64,000 nt of DNA from Agelas oroides. Taxonomy: Eukaryota > Porifera > Demospongiae > Agelasida > Agelasidae. Every line of letters starts with the position of its first letter. Position 1 is the first letter of the stretch. Shown piece by piece: positions 46,047 to 57,370 of this stretch. Both the position numbers and the translations under genes were made by a program. The notes below the pieces were generated by a model. The model had not been told where the DNA came from and searched no databases. It saw nothing but the letters and a program-made list of their open reading frames with translations. The stretch covers positions 13,399,996 to 13,463,995 of the forward strand of contig OX422184.1 of assembly GCA_949130485.1 (NCBI GenBank). The letters run 5' to 3'.

Positions 46047-46264
46047 TACTTGAGCATGTTCATATGAATTATAGTGTCATAAACTTGGAACGCATCACAC
46101 ACACCTTCATATGTCTTCTGTGCTGTCAGAGCCATGGTAGCTTTCTTCCCAGTAAGAGTGTATGCATATTCAAGCACAGCAGGTGCCCATTTAGTGGTCC
46201 AATCATCAATAGCTTGTGTGAACACACTTGTGCCTTCAAGAATCAAATCAATTTCTTGCTCAAG

Positions 46265-49149
46265 CTGCAAATTATGTGTGAAAAAGAAGATATTTCAGTC
46301 CAACAACAGTATTTTCCTATTCCTGATATCACACAATATTGCACAGATGTTATTTCACGGGCCTTGGGGCTACCAGTCTACACGCAGACCTCGAAATTTA
46401 TTCCACCCGTGTAACCGCGTGACGTCATCAAATCGGGTATGAATAAATAATGAGCTCATCGCACGGTGAACTTTCAAACACTACATCTCCCTGTTAGCAA
46501 GCTTAATCGAGACGATACTTACGTGGCGTGTTGAGAGATCTGTCTACTGTAAGTTCATGGCGCTGTTATTTCTGCTGGTTGCTTCGTATGGTGGTAGAGG
46601 TAGTGCTTGCTCGCAAGATTCAGGTTCAGATATGGGGCCATCTTTGGTTTGTGGTACAAATAGGGGCAAAGTGGAGCTACGAGACGATCGTCGCTGCATG
46701 AGTACATTACAATCAGCAGTATAACATACTCGAGTTAGAATAAAAAAGCTCAGATTCCACGGGAAATATGAAGTGTACAATTTGGGAAAAAATGGCCTCG
46801 CGGGAACAAAAGTACAAACGGTAGAGAACACGCTATGAACACGCAGCCAACACTGCCAGCTCTCCTGGCCATTTAATATAGCTTACAAAAGGTCCAATTT
46901 TCATACCTATTATACTCTCCGAGCAAGTTATGGCTGAGCAAAATCGTAAAACTGTTCAGTAATGTGCCAGGATTTTCCCGGGAATTTCGCGGACTTGTTG
47001 CCATAAAACTGAATTACAGCTGTATTGCAACCGGTTGTGTAATCATAGTTTACGCAAACTGTACTTTTAGTTGTCTGCTTGTAATTATTAATCTGATTTT
47101 GGAGGTAGAATAAACTATATGAGAAGGCTGAGGTCTGCGTGTAGACTGTACACAGTATCCTAGCAACAACATTGTGGTTTAATATTCAAGGTTCAAAGTT
47201 CAAATTTCAAAAGCTTTCGGAAAAAGTGGGCCGCCCTGCTTCTGACAGCCTTGTATTGTGAGTTGTTGCCCGCTAACTCATGCAATAAGGAATATTTATC
47301 ACATACATCTATATATGTAGAGTTATTGCCAAATCATGTATTTATGGCACTATTGTTTAACCCTTTAGTTCCGAATGTCAACTTTTATTGACATCATTGT
47401 GGGGGTTACAAATGTCAAAAGCTGACAGATAACAGCATGGCTGCACACACATTACTACCATATTGTCCCGGGCAAACGGCCATGGGGGCTTGCAGCTCAA
47501 GCACCAGAAATTGAGGGTGGGCGGTTGCACGGAGGAGGTACTTGAATAGTTCAGCTGATCCCCGTGCAAGTGCCTACCCCGGATGCGAAGTTAGATACCA
47601 GGGGGTACCGAATCAACTTGCATTGTTGCTTTGCCCATGCTTTGTTGAGGCAAGCCCGATGGTGGAGAAAGCTGTATTGTGCTGCAAACCTGACTGACTT
47701 GTAGCCTCATTGCCAAGTTTCCGCAGTGTTCATCACTTGCAGTTTGAAAATTTCATGCTGCTGGTGAAGAACACTGCGAACGAGGCCACGGTGGATGGGT
47801 TTGTGCAAACCTTTGATGCTGGATGTCGTGGTGCCTGAAGCGCATCAGAATGATTGCAGCTATCTACGTGAGCTCAGTGGACATACCTTCGATTCACTAT
47901 GCAAGAATTTAGCATGGTGGGCGGTTACATGGAGGACCTAGCTCGAAAAACAACAAAACTTTGGGGGTTGGCACTTGTGTGGGGATGGGCGCTTGCCCGG
48001 GGACAATACAGTAAGCAATTAGAAACGTTTCCTATGTATACTGAGTTACGTTTAGAGTTGGAGTTCACTGTTTTACATATACCAGTCAGAGGGCGTCCTA
48101 GCTGCAGCATTCGAAACAGGCAAAGGTAAGCGCTCGAGATTTCCATCGAACACATGTCAATGAAAGTTGTCACAATGAAAGCATGCATTACAATAGGCGA
48201 TCAGAAACAGCCCTTACTAATACTGAGTTACTTTTCAGAATCCTCAGAGTCGGAGTTCACGATTCTCTGCAAACCATAGTCTCCTAGCAGCTGCCCTCGT
48301 CAAACAGGAAAAACGCTCGAGTATCCATTGTTTATTGCGAGAATTGAGGTAATTCTTTTACGAAATTAGTTCTGTTCTCACTTTTCGTCTCCTTAATTGT
48401 CAATACAACTGAAATAGCAGTGCACTCTTCCCTCCAAAGCCAGGGATGGCTGGAAAAGTAGGTGGGAATTAAATTTGGCGGATTGCTCCATATGGCTGTG
48501 TACAAAAAATTTGACAGATTTTAGTTTGGCAGATTTTAATTTGGCAGTTTCCTACGAGCTAGTGTGTGTGAGGTCATGCATATGCTCATGCTAGATGAAG
48601 ACGGTTGTACGCTGCACGTGTGCAAACAAATTTAGTCCATTAGCTGTACTTGTATAATGCTAGCCAGCGAGTGTGATATCGAACACGTTAAAGACGGAGC
48701 TGACAATCGACAGTTGCGTACGAGGACATCATGTTTACAAGAGCACATCGACGCCAAGTTTGAGAGAAGCACCTCTGCAAGAGGGGGGACGTTCGTGGGC
48801 ACCACTTGACAACAATACTTGAACAACACCATAGTCTTGTCCACTCTACACCAGTTTACACTTACCTTGCGATCGACGACATTGACTGATTGACGTCTTT
48901 GGGGACCGATTCAATATTTTGGACAAACATTTGGCAGAATTTGATTTGGCGGTTCGCTTGTCCAACTGCCAATCCGGCAAATTTTCTGGCCATACGGTAG
49001 CATGACTTTACAATGATTAATTCCCTAACAAGGGGACTCCCAGCGCATGTGCATTGCTGGAACTAAAGGGTTTTAATTACCATAAGGGAGCAATAATAAT
49101 GTCCCAACCATAAATACATATAAGGTAATTGACCATTATAGGACCCTAC
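46265..49149. other. Intron 4 of the SAM-domain gene
   Basis: Holds a small Academ-like foldback (about 47699-47806, TAGCCTCATTGCCAAG... inverted CGAACGAGGCC) and a region 48470-49000 with repeated AATTTGGCAG/AATTTGGCGG phrases that may be an old element. No separate gene recognised. Confidence 0.4.
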
Positions 49150-49540
49150 CACATAGCTTTTGTGTAGTTCCGGGAGTTGATTTAATAGAACTGTAGCACT
49201 CTCTTCTCCTGAGTCGATCAAAATCTCTTCACGTCGCTTGATGAATGTCTGCCGGGCTAATGAGAGCACAATTTCTTTCCGTGGACTATCTCTCTCCAAT
49301 TCCTTTTGCAGAGCTGCTACATTTCGTGATATTGTAACAATGTCATCGGCAGTATCCCTCAGGGGTGGATAGCGAGCTAGGACGAGAGAATGCTGCCTGG
49401 GTCTTCCATGCTTTGACTTTGGAGTACTGGCTTCATCATCACTGAGAGGCCTCTTCTTCATTGTAGCATTTACGTTGTGGACACGTTCAATGATCTTCTT
49501 TTCCCAAGAGCCCTGTCATAGTAAGTACTCAAATAGGTTA

Positions 49541-50094
49541 CCGTAACTTTCCGAAAATACGCCCCCTTTGAGCAAATGCCCTCCCTCCACTTTGGTCCAA
49601 AATGCTTACATAGGTATTTTTCCCTTGTGTAAACATCCCGTTTTGAGCGTCTTCTGGTCGTGCTTTTTGGAGCTTTTGATTTAGTTCCGTTGTCGAGTTC
49701 GTTTTTATACACGTATACACAAAATTATTATAGCCTCGTTTGCTGGCCACAGCCAAGGTGTTTGTTACTTGCACTAAAAAAGCGAATTTACACGGGGTCA
49801 TCCTCTGCCACCACTGACAAAGCAACTTGCTTCAATGCCTCTTGGCTTAGTATCAACACAAGCACCAGTTATTTGCTGTAGTACACGTTTATCGAAGCTG
49901 CGGTTCTTCCACAAACCCGCCGCAGTCATCACAATTTTTAACTTTGCACATATTAATGATTGTGAGGAACAGAGAGAGGGAGGGTAGCTATGCACCTGAC
50001 AAATTGAATATTCGAGCAAACGCCTCCTCACCACTTTTGTGTCAAAGTAGTGTGCAAAATTGGGGGGGGGGGGGGGTATTTTCAGGAGCTTACA
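49541..50094. mobile_element. TA-flanked MITE filling an intron
   Basis: Ends CCGTAACTTTCCGAAAATAC and, inverted, CTGTAAGCTCCTGAAAATAC, flanked by TA. About 554 bp, with a G14 run near the right end (50064-50077). Intron 3 of the SAM-domain gene is 49513-50135, so nearly the whole intron is this element. Confidence 0.75.
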
Positions 50095-51027
50095 GTACAA
50101 TCATTGCAAATACACTTTGAGTAGAAGTAACTTACATATCCAGTGACTTTTTGTCCCACATCTCTCATAAAAGGATACTTCTTAACAAGTAATTGGGCAA
50201 CTTGTGCACAAAACTCCTTTTGAGGTTTAGAAGTGAAGGAGAACATCTGCGAAACAAGGTCACGGACAATTTCGTTGCGAATTTTGGGCAGTAAAGCTTG
50301 TCATCGTTCATCTTCTGTCTCCCTTGTAATGCAATTCATGATTGATGGTCTCCATGTGTCTGGTATTTTGGAATTTCGCATCATTGCAGATGCAGAAGAT
50401 GCCACAGACATATCATCAGACTCAATAGCACTGCCAGGAGATAAAAGTGGTGGGCTGCTGGGCAACAAGAATGGTGGTGAGCTGCCAGGTGACAAAAGTG
50501 GTGGGCTACTGGGTGGCAGGCTGTTCAGTTCTATAGGTTGTACTGAAGTCGTAGGTGTAGAGGCAGCTTTTCCATTCACCTATAACATAAATTGGTATAT
50601 TGTATGTCAGAATTTCATTCACAGCACGATAGGTTCCCCCAAAATTTATGATGTTTCAATTCAACGTGCATGCATAGAAACTGATTGCTTAGCTCTGAGA
50701 GAAGCTACTGTTGACTTCAACTCCAAGCTTTCTTTTTCATTGTAAGTGGGCGTAATTGAACTAACTTAAAGACTTATCACCCACAAGCCTGCCAGTTGGT
50801 ACCACCTTAATTGAGAAAAATGTATCACATATGAAAGTCAGTGCTACTGTGTTATGGTAAACATACCACACTTGCTTGGAGCCTCAGTATCTTCTTAGCA
50901 GTCCCAAGCTTGGGAACGAGGGACTTAACTTCATCCTCAGTCAGCTCCAGAAAAGCCTCCCCGTCAATGTCATTATCTGCATAAATTAATTAGTGGATGC
51001 TGCTACAAAGCTGTTTAGGTATTCAAG

Positions 51028-51127
51028 TAATAGTTAAATCCCTCCCTGGGGGGTGGTTGTTTTACACATTGGTGTCGGGCGTAGACCAATATGCAAGACC
51101 ACACCCCAGGGAGGGATTTAACTATTA
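51028..51127. mobile_element. 100-bp hairpin element
   Basis: Perfect 24-base arms, TAATAGTTAAATCCCTCCCT plus GGGG, around a 52-base loop. In intron 1 of the SAM-domain gene. Part of the loop (ATGCAAGACCACACCC) also occurs at 12078. Confidence 0.8.
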
Positions 51128-51212
51128 TATAACCTGTTACCTAGGCAACATCACTGTACAAGAGAGATATGAGCAACATTCTTATATGTTGCCTAGGTAA
51201 CGGGTTATATTC
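51128..51212. mobile_element. 85-bp hairpin element next to the previous one
   Basis: Arms TATAACCTGTTACCTAGGCA-ACAT and the inverse with one mismatch. Directly abuts the 51028-51127 hairpin. Confidence 0.75.
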
Positions 51213-52706
51213 CTTTTTACATGCTGTAGAGAAGCCTGACCACATTATTATATTCATGTGCACAGCTTCTCACTTTGAAAGGACACCGGTTGAACCGGTC
51301 TGGTCACCTTGGTGAGTAATTGTAGGTGCTAATTAAAAATATATCAGATCATCAGTAGTAACAGTGTAAGCCAAGGCACCCGCAAACTTATTCACTGCAG
51401 ACATTCAATATCTCAGGTAGCCTGCTCGATAAGCAGTGGGTGGAGGTAAGCTTTGATCAACATTACACAGCCATGATATGTATTTCTCTAGGCTGCAGCA
51501 CAAAGCTGCTATCCACTGAAACAGAGGAACTCCTAGCTTTCAAGCTCCCCATTGATAAGCATTTCATGTTTTTTTCTTTTGTTTTTTTCATCCACAACTC
51601 AATATTTTTGACAGCTAAGTGTACATAGACTGCATGATTCAGGGACAGTCAGGAACAAGCTGTGAGACAAGTTTACTGCAGCTCTGATTTCCTTCAAAAT
51701 ACAATCACATAACATTGGGCAGCATCCATTTTCAGTTGAAGGGGTACTAGTCAAATCATAGGTGATATGATCATGTAAGTGGCCAATCAAGTTGCAGTAT
51801 TTCTCATTGGTAGTAATTGAAGCCACACTGAGGTGATGTATTAAAAAAAGCCAGCTAACTTCTTGGCAAGCACAAACGGGCTTGAATTTCACCACAAAGA
51901 GTCTTGCACCACTACATTTTTCCCAGCTGGTGCTGTCTACGAACAAGACTAAGGTGTTTCCAAGAGAAATATTATGCTATACTTTGACTTAATTGGTGAG
52001 AACCATTGCTGGGACAAGTAGAGTCTAACTTAGTCGACCCATGGGTAGAGTATGTAAGGAAGGCAGCAAGATTTTAATTTTCAAGACCTTCATATGCTCT
52101 AGCAACTGTTCTCATGAAACAGTCATGTAGCTACCACTGGCTCGGGCTCAGAGTGCTTCTTAGCTCTAACCTAAAGGCTTGCTCCATGTCTACAACTGTA
52201 TAGACAGCATTGCATTGGAGCTTAAGAGTACAAGACTCTTCTTGGTCTTGCCCGCCAGTCAATTTAGTTGTGGTTTCTGGTTAGTTTTGTTCCATGGACT
52301 TCCGTTCTGAGTTATATAGCTTGCTGAATTTTGGCACAAGATTTGGTTTAGCAAAAGGGGTTCTATACAAGCCTGCATCTTGTACAAATCATTTGGGTCT
52401 CATACAATCACTTTACTTCTAAAGTTAGTTAATTATGTCCATCTCAGCAGAAAATGTCTGATTCTGAACTCAAGCATGTATTGGGCTATTCTAGTGTACA
52501 CCCTTGCAGAGAACACTGGGGTGCAGCCTTGTGTCATATTGCCAGAGTGTGCCCAAGGGGGGAACTGAACCAGTATACAGTAGTCTTCATGCTACAGGCC
52601 ACCATGAAGTTATTCAGTTAGCTTCAGATAAAATGTTCTGAACCTATTTCTAAAGTTACCTTATTCAATAAGTTAGGGGGCCAGAAGTGCATACACTCAG
52701 GGCGAT
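51213..52706. other. Intron 1 of SAM-domain gene, no gene seen
   Basis: No supported exon or terminal repeat. Open stretches at 51440-51628 and 51599-51946 show no known motif. Confidence 0.3.
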
Positions 52707-53479
52707 TAAGGCATGGGATTTAATTTTCACGTAATGTCAACGTAAATCTCACGTGACTAACAGAAGTGGGCGTAACCGTAAAATATGAGGAGGTTTAGTA
52801 GCTTTCTACGTCGTGTTGTGCGACTGTATCGTTGTATTACCCTGGTGAATGAAGTATGCGGCCTGTAGGCTGTACGTAGGACGCAGAAGCGTGGTCTTTA
52901 TAGGCTGTTCAGCGGTTGAGCACTTCAACTGCAAGTGACCTTTGTACTCTGTACTGCCGACCGTGCGCTTGGGAACTGTTTGTGTCGAGGCGGAGCAGAA
53001 GAACGACAAACAGAACAATCGGATATGGCTTCAAGGATTGCTTGCCATCAGAGAATATCAAAACTTTCTGGAAGGAGGTAAGCTTACTGTTGGTGGTGCT
53101 TCTGTAGCGTGCGTAGTGTCTCACCGCTAGCCAATATCTACGGTTTTTGGCATCATGCAAGAATACTGTAGGAGGCTGCTGGTTCTTCCAGATACTTCCA
53201 TGTATACTACCTTCAGTTGAATTAGTATAGTAAGTTTGGTAGCGGGCAACCGTCGTCTTCTGCTCCGCCTTCGACGATATACTCTCAAATATTAGCTTAA
53301 TTGATATTAGTGGTAATTGATAGCCACGCCCACAAATATGGTTTCCATGCATGGTACCTTGCGTGTAGATTAGAGCTTCATATATACACAAATCAACCGG
53401 TCTTTCAGATTTTCATACACACTATTGATTTTTTAAATACCTGTGTATCTAGCGTGAGAATGACATGTCCCATGCCTTA
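52707..53479. mobile_element. Possible MITE with TAAGGCATGGGA ends
   Basis: Short 12-base inverted ends TAAGGCATGGGA and an inner inverted pair (GGCGGAGCAGAAGA at about 52990 and its inverse at about 53262). About 773 bp, in intron 1. The plus-strand segment NRIWLQGLLAIREYQNFLEG before GTAAGC could be a captured exon. Confidence 0.5.
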
Positions 53480-54069
53480 GTTCGCCACAAACCTAACCCT
53501 CAGTATAAAAGCACTTTGAGTAGGTCGCTTGGTTGTGAGGGAGACCCGTTACGCTCCGTGAATGTTACCTTTCGGAGCGCAAGACTACTGTGGATTTCAT
53601 TTCTCTTCGAATGGCGAAAATGCAGCATAACGTTAGCTTTATAAACGTACACGTGAGGAGTAGTAGTCTACTGCATATGAATTTGAATGCACTTCACGTT
53701 CAGTCACGCTAACGCTACGCTGCACTTACGCTATTCGAAGGAAGAGTGCAATCTCACAGTACTGTGTAGATTCGCTTCAAGTTCTTCGAAAGCGTGCGTG
53801 AAGTGTCAGCGTGCAACTACTACACTGTACACGCTTGTACTTGTACAAGCGTACGCAAGCTGATACGGTCACGCCACACTATTCAAAGTGAGGCGAAATG
53901 AACAGTAAGATCATGTACTTGAAACTATTAACTCACCTTCAAAAACCTCACAGAAGTTGCTAGGTATGCCACTGTCCTTCAAAAATATTGATACACCAAG
54001 TGCATCCATGTTACTGCTGAAAGTCGCGGGATGATCATCGCTGCCTTTTCCAGGATTTGTAGTTGCCAT

Positions 54070-54415
54070 TTCTACTAGTGTCCACTACCAACCGCCGCAC
54101 CAAAAAGATTGCGTAGCTAGTCTTGCTGCTTTGTCGACCAGTAGATGACACTAAATCTGTACGTTGCACATACCTTGTACCATGCATTTAATAACCAAAG
54201 CTCTGACCCTATTGGTCAATGTATTGTATACGCGACTATAAGCGCATTGCGCCGTTGCCCTAACAACACTCTAAATTAACTCTACCCCAACCAATCACAT
54301 TAGAGCTTTGAAACGCATGCACACTTCAGAACTGTAGCAACCCCACCCTCTCGCGCGTTGCATGCATGAAAACGAGGAGCGCACATAATTTTAGCCATTT
54401 TTGCAACCGGACATC
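54070..54415. promoter_or_regulatory. Putative shared promoter between divergent genes
   Basis: 346 bp separate the SAM-domain start codon (minus, 54069) and the zinc-finger start codon (plus, 54416). It has CCAAT-like elements (CCAACCAATCACA near 54288, ATTGGT near 54213). Head-to-head layout suggests a bidirectional promoter, by position only. Confidence 0.4.
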
Positions 54416-55066
54416 ATGCAAGAGTTTCAACATGTCGTTGTAGAATGCCCGTTGTGTGGCTATTTTTCGCCGAATTTCACCCTACATATAAGTCACCTAC
54501 GTTTGGTGCATTCAAGCCATCCATCTTTCAACATCGCCTGCAGTGTTAGGGGATGTACGCACACAGGAGTATTTAAAGGGTTTGCAGCTTACAGCAGCCA
54601 CGTGTACCGCCATCACCGAGTTGCACTTGGATTAGAGACGTTTTCAGACGGCGGTAACACGATCCCAAGCAGAGAATCCTCTGTTGGTGAAGTCCAACCT
54701 GTCGATGCTACTAGTGTTACCCACTTCCACTTCGACACAGACGACGATGCTACAAGTGTGCACGAAGGGAGTCACGAAGTGGCACCCGTTCTGAGGGACT
54801 CAGGACCAAGTTTGCAAACCATCAATGCTGCAAAGTTTCTTCTTCGACTTCGAGAAGGTCATAGAGTTTCGCAAGTTGCTTTGACTGATGTGATGCGCAG
54901 TTGCCATGAAATGTGCACATACATGGTTAATTGCTTCAAGCAGGAAATTCAAGAGAAATGCGTTCAAGCGAATTTGGATATTGGCACTATCCACCAAACT
55001 GCAACGCTCAATTCTCACCTTCTCTACGAAGTACTGAACTACACGTGCTCAGTTGAACTCTGGTGA
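54416..55066 (+). CDS. C2H2 zinc-finger protein, short
   Basis: Single-exon frame of 216 residues starting MQEFQHVVVECPLCGYF. Two C2H2-like fingers: C-x2-C...H-x5-H (CPLCGYFSPNFTLHISHLRL, VH) and C-x4-C...H-x3-H (CSVRGCTHTGVF ... SSHVYRHH). An acidic spacer follows, then a helical segment AAKFLLRLREGHRVSQVALT that matches, from memory, the opening of a widespread family of fish and cnidarian C2H2 proteins (FLL.L.E...LSQ.A...). Those proteins are several times longer, so this is either truncated at the stop or continues by splicing not seen here. Frame is intact. It starts 346 bp from the divergent SAM-domain gene. Confidence 0.65.
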   Translation: MQEFQHVVVECPLCGYFSPNFTLHISHLRLVHSSHPSFNIACSVRGCTHTGVFKGFAAYSSHVYRHHRVALGLETFSDGGNTIPSRESSVGEVQPVDATSVTHFHFDTDDDATSVHEGSHEVAPVLRDSGPSLQTINAAKFLLRLREGHRVSQVALTDVMRSCHEMCTYMVNCFKQEIQEKCVQANLDIGTIHQTATLNSHLLYEVLNYTCSVELW

Positions 55067-56016
55067 CGAATTCGAGCAAAATGGCGTGTAGTAGCTAGCG
55101 TAAGTGTGAGATTACCTGAGAATCGCCGACAAGTTTGAGTTCTTTCTTTTAGAGCGATAAGTGGCAGGTGCAATACCTAGTGATTTATCCTGTTCTTTTG
55201 TGTTTGAATCGTTGTAAAAGCTCCAGCCGTTATCGTGCTATCGCAGGCAGAAGAAAGAAAGTCAGAAGATAGACGATTTGTCCGTTTTGGCGACTTGCCG
55301 GTCTGGTGCTTAGCGATACTTTCCAGCAAACTTAACAGTCTTTTTGCTCATGAAAACACTCGATAATGCCTGATATGGCTCATACAGGCCTTTGACTAAT
55401 CTAACGAAGACATTTCGAGCATGTAATTTGTGCACTTTTAATATGGGCGCCATTTTTTTTCGGGCGCATCCCTACATATGGCGTACTACCGTACGCCATG
55501 ATTAATGAGTGATGAATATGTAAGCAGGTATTGGACACACTGTATCACTGCAAGTGCAATCTAGAACCAGAGCTGAACTGTGTCCTATTATATGCTAGAA
55601 CCTTCATGCAAGTTGGGCACAGGTTGCCTCCTCTTTTAACATTTCTGGGAAGATAACCTATATCAGTAATTACATCACTATGCCCATTCTAAATGAGACA
55701 GTGCAGCCAGTAGGTACAATCTAAAACAGGATGCAGGTAAATGAATCTCATTTAGAGGGCATAAAATGATTTATAGCCCCAAAAAGGTCAGTCCAGTAGT
55801 CCATTCCAGTAGTCCATTCCAGTAGTCCAGTCCAGTGATTATTGACATGCAGCCTTACCTGCCGTCCAGAAAACATTTTGGCAGAATGATAATCAACTTG
55901 GTTTTTTTTGACTGTTACTTCTTCATAAACTCACCTAACATATATGTAATTTCTGGCTTGTTCTGGTATACCATCGTAAAGTAATGGCTGCTTTTATGGC
56001 ACTCAATCGCAGCTTA
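55067..56016. other. Spacer with CGTACTACC-type repeat
   Basis: 55250-55502 is the inverted homologue of the 34133-34400 repeat and ends with the CGTACTACCGTACG palindrome. 55790-55840 has three copies of CCAGTAGTCCA. No gene. Confidence 0.6.
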
Positions 56017-56397
56017 GGCCACTCCAAATGAGACTTTAGTTTCCCGTCCTGACTTCTGTGATTTTACATGCGGGCGGGCGGTCTATTACCATTAACCATT
56101 ACTATGAATCTCATTATAAATTCGTCCGAAATAAAATCTAACTGTGTCGGAATGTGCGCATCCTGGAGCTGTCGAACCCATTCACACTACTATCGTTCCA
56201 CCGAATCTGGCAACTTTGGCGCAATGCTTTTACACGAGTCTACGTTTGCTACTGTACAGCGTACTAGTGCGCGCGTAGTACGTTGGACGGCGTTGCAGAT
56301 AATTTCGAATAATAATGGACATAATGGTCAAATGGCGCGGTAGACTCCGGAGGGGGCGGGCGGAGGACGGGAAACTATAGTCTCATTTGGAGTGGCC
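56017..56397. mobile_element. TTA-flanked MITE, PIF/Harbinger-like
   Basis: 381 bp; inverted ends GGCCACTCCAAATGAGACTT and TAGTTTCCCGTCC match over about 33 bp; TTA on both sides (56014-56016, 56398-56400). A 3-bp TTA duplication and a GGCC tip are typical of PIF/Harbinger MITEs. Confidence 0.8.
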
Positions 56398-57240
56398 TTA
56401 CATTTCGATCCCGTTCGGGTTAGCCGTCTTCGCTGCCAACAGAAGTTAAATGTGCCCTTCAAGTAGTGCGTCATTCTACAAAATAGAGATATAGCTACCT
56501 CTTGAAGCCGTAGGAGACTTGATTTCTTCAACAAAATGTGGCTATACAACTACTTCTCTCTGCTGTGTATCTTCACACTGAAGACCACCATTTAGGCGGA
56601 AACAATGACGTCACGTTGCAAATAAATTCACGTGATTTTTCCGTTGGCGACATGACATGATGGGATGAAACTGACTGTAACCTGATTGGTGGAAACAAGT
56701 TGCTGACCGCAGGAACTGGGGTAGAACTTATGTACATACCCGCCAAATAAAGCTAGAACAAGACTACTAGCACAGTGCAGCATGGTAACCCAAGGTACAT
56801 GCGTAGCTTGTCTGTTCAGTTATAGTGACTTGCAAGCATACAAAATTCTAAAAGTATTGAGCAAAACATACAATCTATTCTCCCTAAATAATGTCATTGT
56901 GACATTCACTTGTGACTCTCCCTCCTATTCCCATGCATAACTGTCGTTTGTAATTGTTTCAGTGATGTTTCCATGCACATACTTACTATATAAACAGTGC
57001 ATGCCCGAAGACACTCGAGATTGGGGGGCCACATGACCACAACCAAGCAGTAGCTCGAACAGGGAGGGTGGGGGGGGGAGTGTTTGGGACACGCTTCCTA
57101 GAAACATTTTCAGAATTAGATGCTGTGAAATTATTTCTGAGGACACTTTTCGACCAAAACTAGCTACTACTCTGACAAGAACATCTTCACAACACTACTT
57201 CATACTGGAGTTGATAGCTTGGGGCGTCCATTGGGTCAAG
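56398..57240. other. No gene recognised
   Basis: Unique-looking flank to the left of the RecQ/DUF6589 element, with a G8-9 run at 57071-57079. Confidence 0.3.
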
Positions 57241-57315
57241 TAGTCTCGTGCCCAGACCCCACCCAGCTCACGCGAGGAGAAGGGGTCTGGTGTCACAAGT
57301 CGGAATGCTTGGGCT
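57241..57315. repeat. Left terminal inverted repeat with hairpin
   Basis: TAGTCTCGTGCCCAGACCCC, a spacer, then GGGGTCTGGTGTCACAAGTC. CCAGACCCC pairs with GGGGTCTGG, so the end can fold. The helicase start lies 55-110 bp further in, so the promoter must overlap this repeat. Confidence 0.85.
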
Positions 57316-57370
57316 AGCTCCAGAAACGTGGAGCGGCCAATGAAATCGCAGAGCGGCGTTTATTGGAATA

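Larger units (their letters stand above)
42880..54069 (-). pseudogene. SAM-domain gene, seven exons, disrupted in this copy
   Basis: Minus-strand gene of the SAM-domain (SAMD3-like) type. Exon 1 53937-54069 (MATTNPGKGSDDHPATFSSN, ALGVSIFLKDSGIPSNFCEV) and exon 2 50867-50976 (NDIDGEAFLELTEDEVKSLV, PKLGTAKKILRLQ) together make a clear SAM domain. Exon 3 50136-50579 is Pro/Ser-rich, then EIVRDLVSQMFSF and YPFMRDVGQKVTGY. Exon 4 49150-49512 starts GSWEKKIIERVHNVN. Exon 5 (46264 down to about 45391) starts LEQEIDLILEGTSVF. Exon 6 45131-45234 is DDDKLQKVALYLLCHLLAKK. Exon 7 (43208 to 42880) ends HYVLNLEYARQVKEVGLFFQ. Exons 1-5 are phase-consistent. Damage: in-frame TGA at 50301-50303, a 638-bp MITE inside exon 5, and a frame change near 43040 in a T run. 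Function is unknown; SAM domains mediate protein or RNA contacts. Without the breaks it would be about 500-600 residues. Confidence 0.7.
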
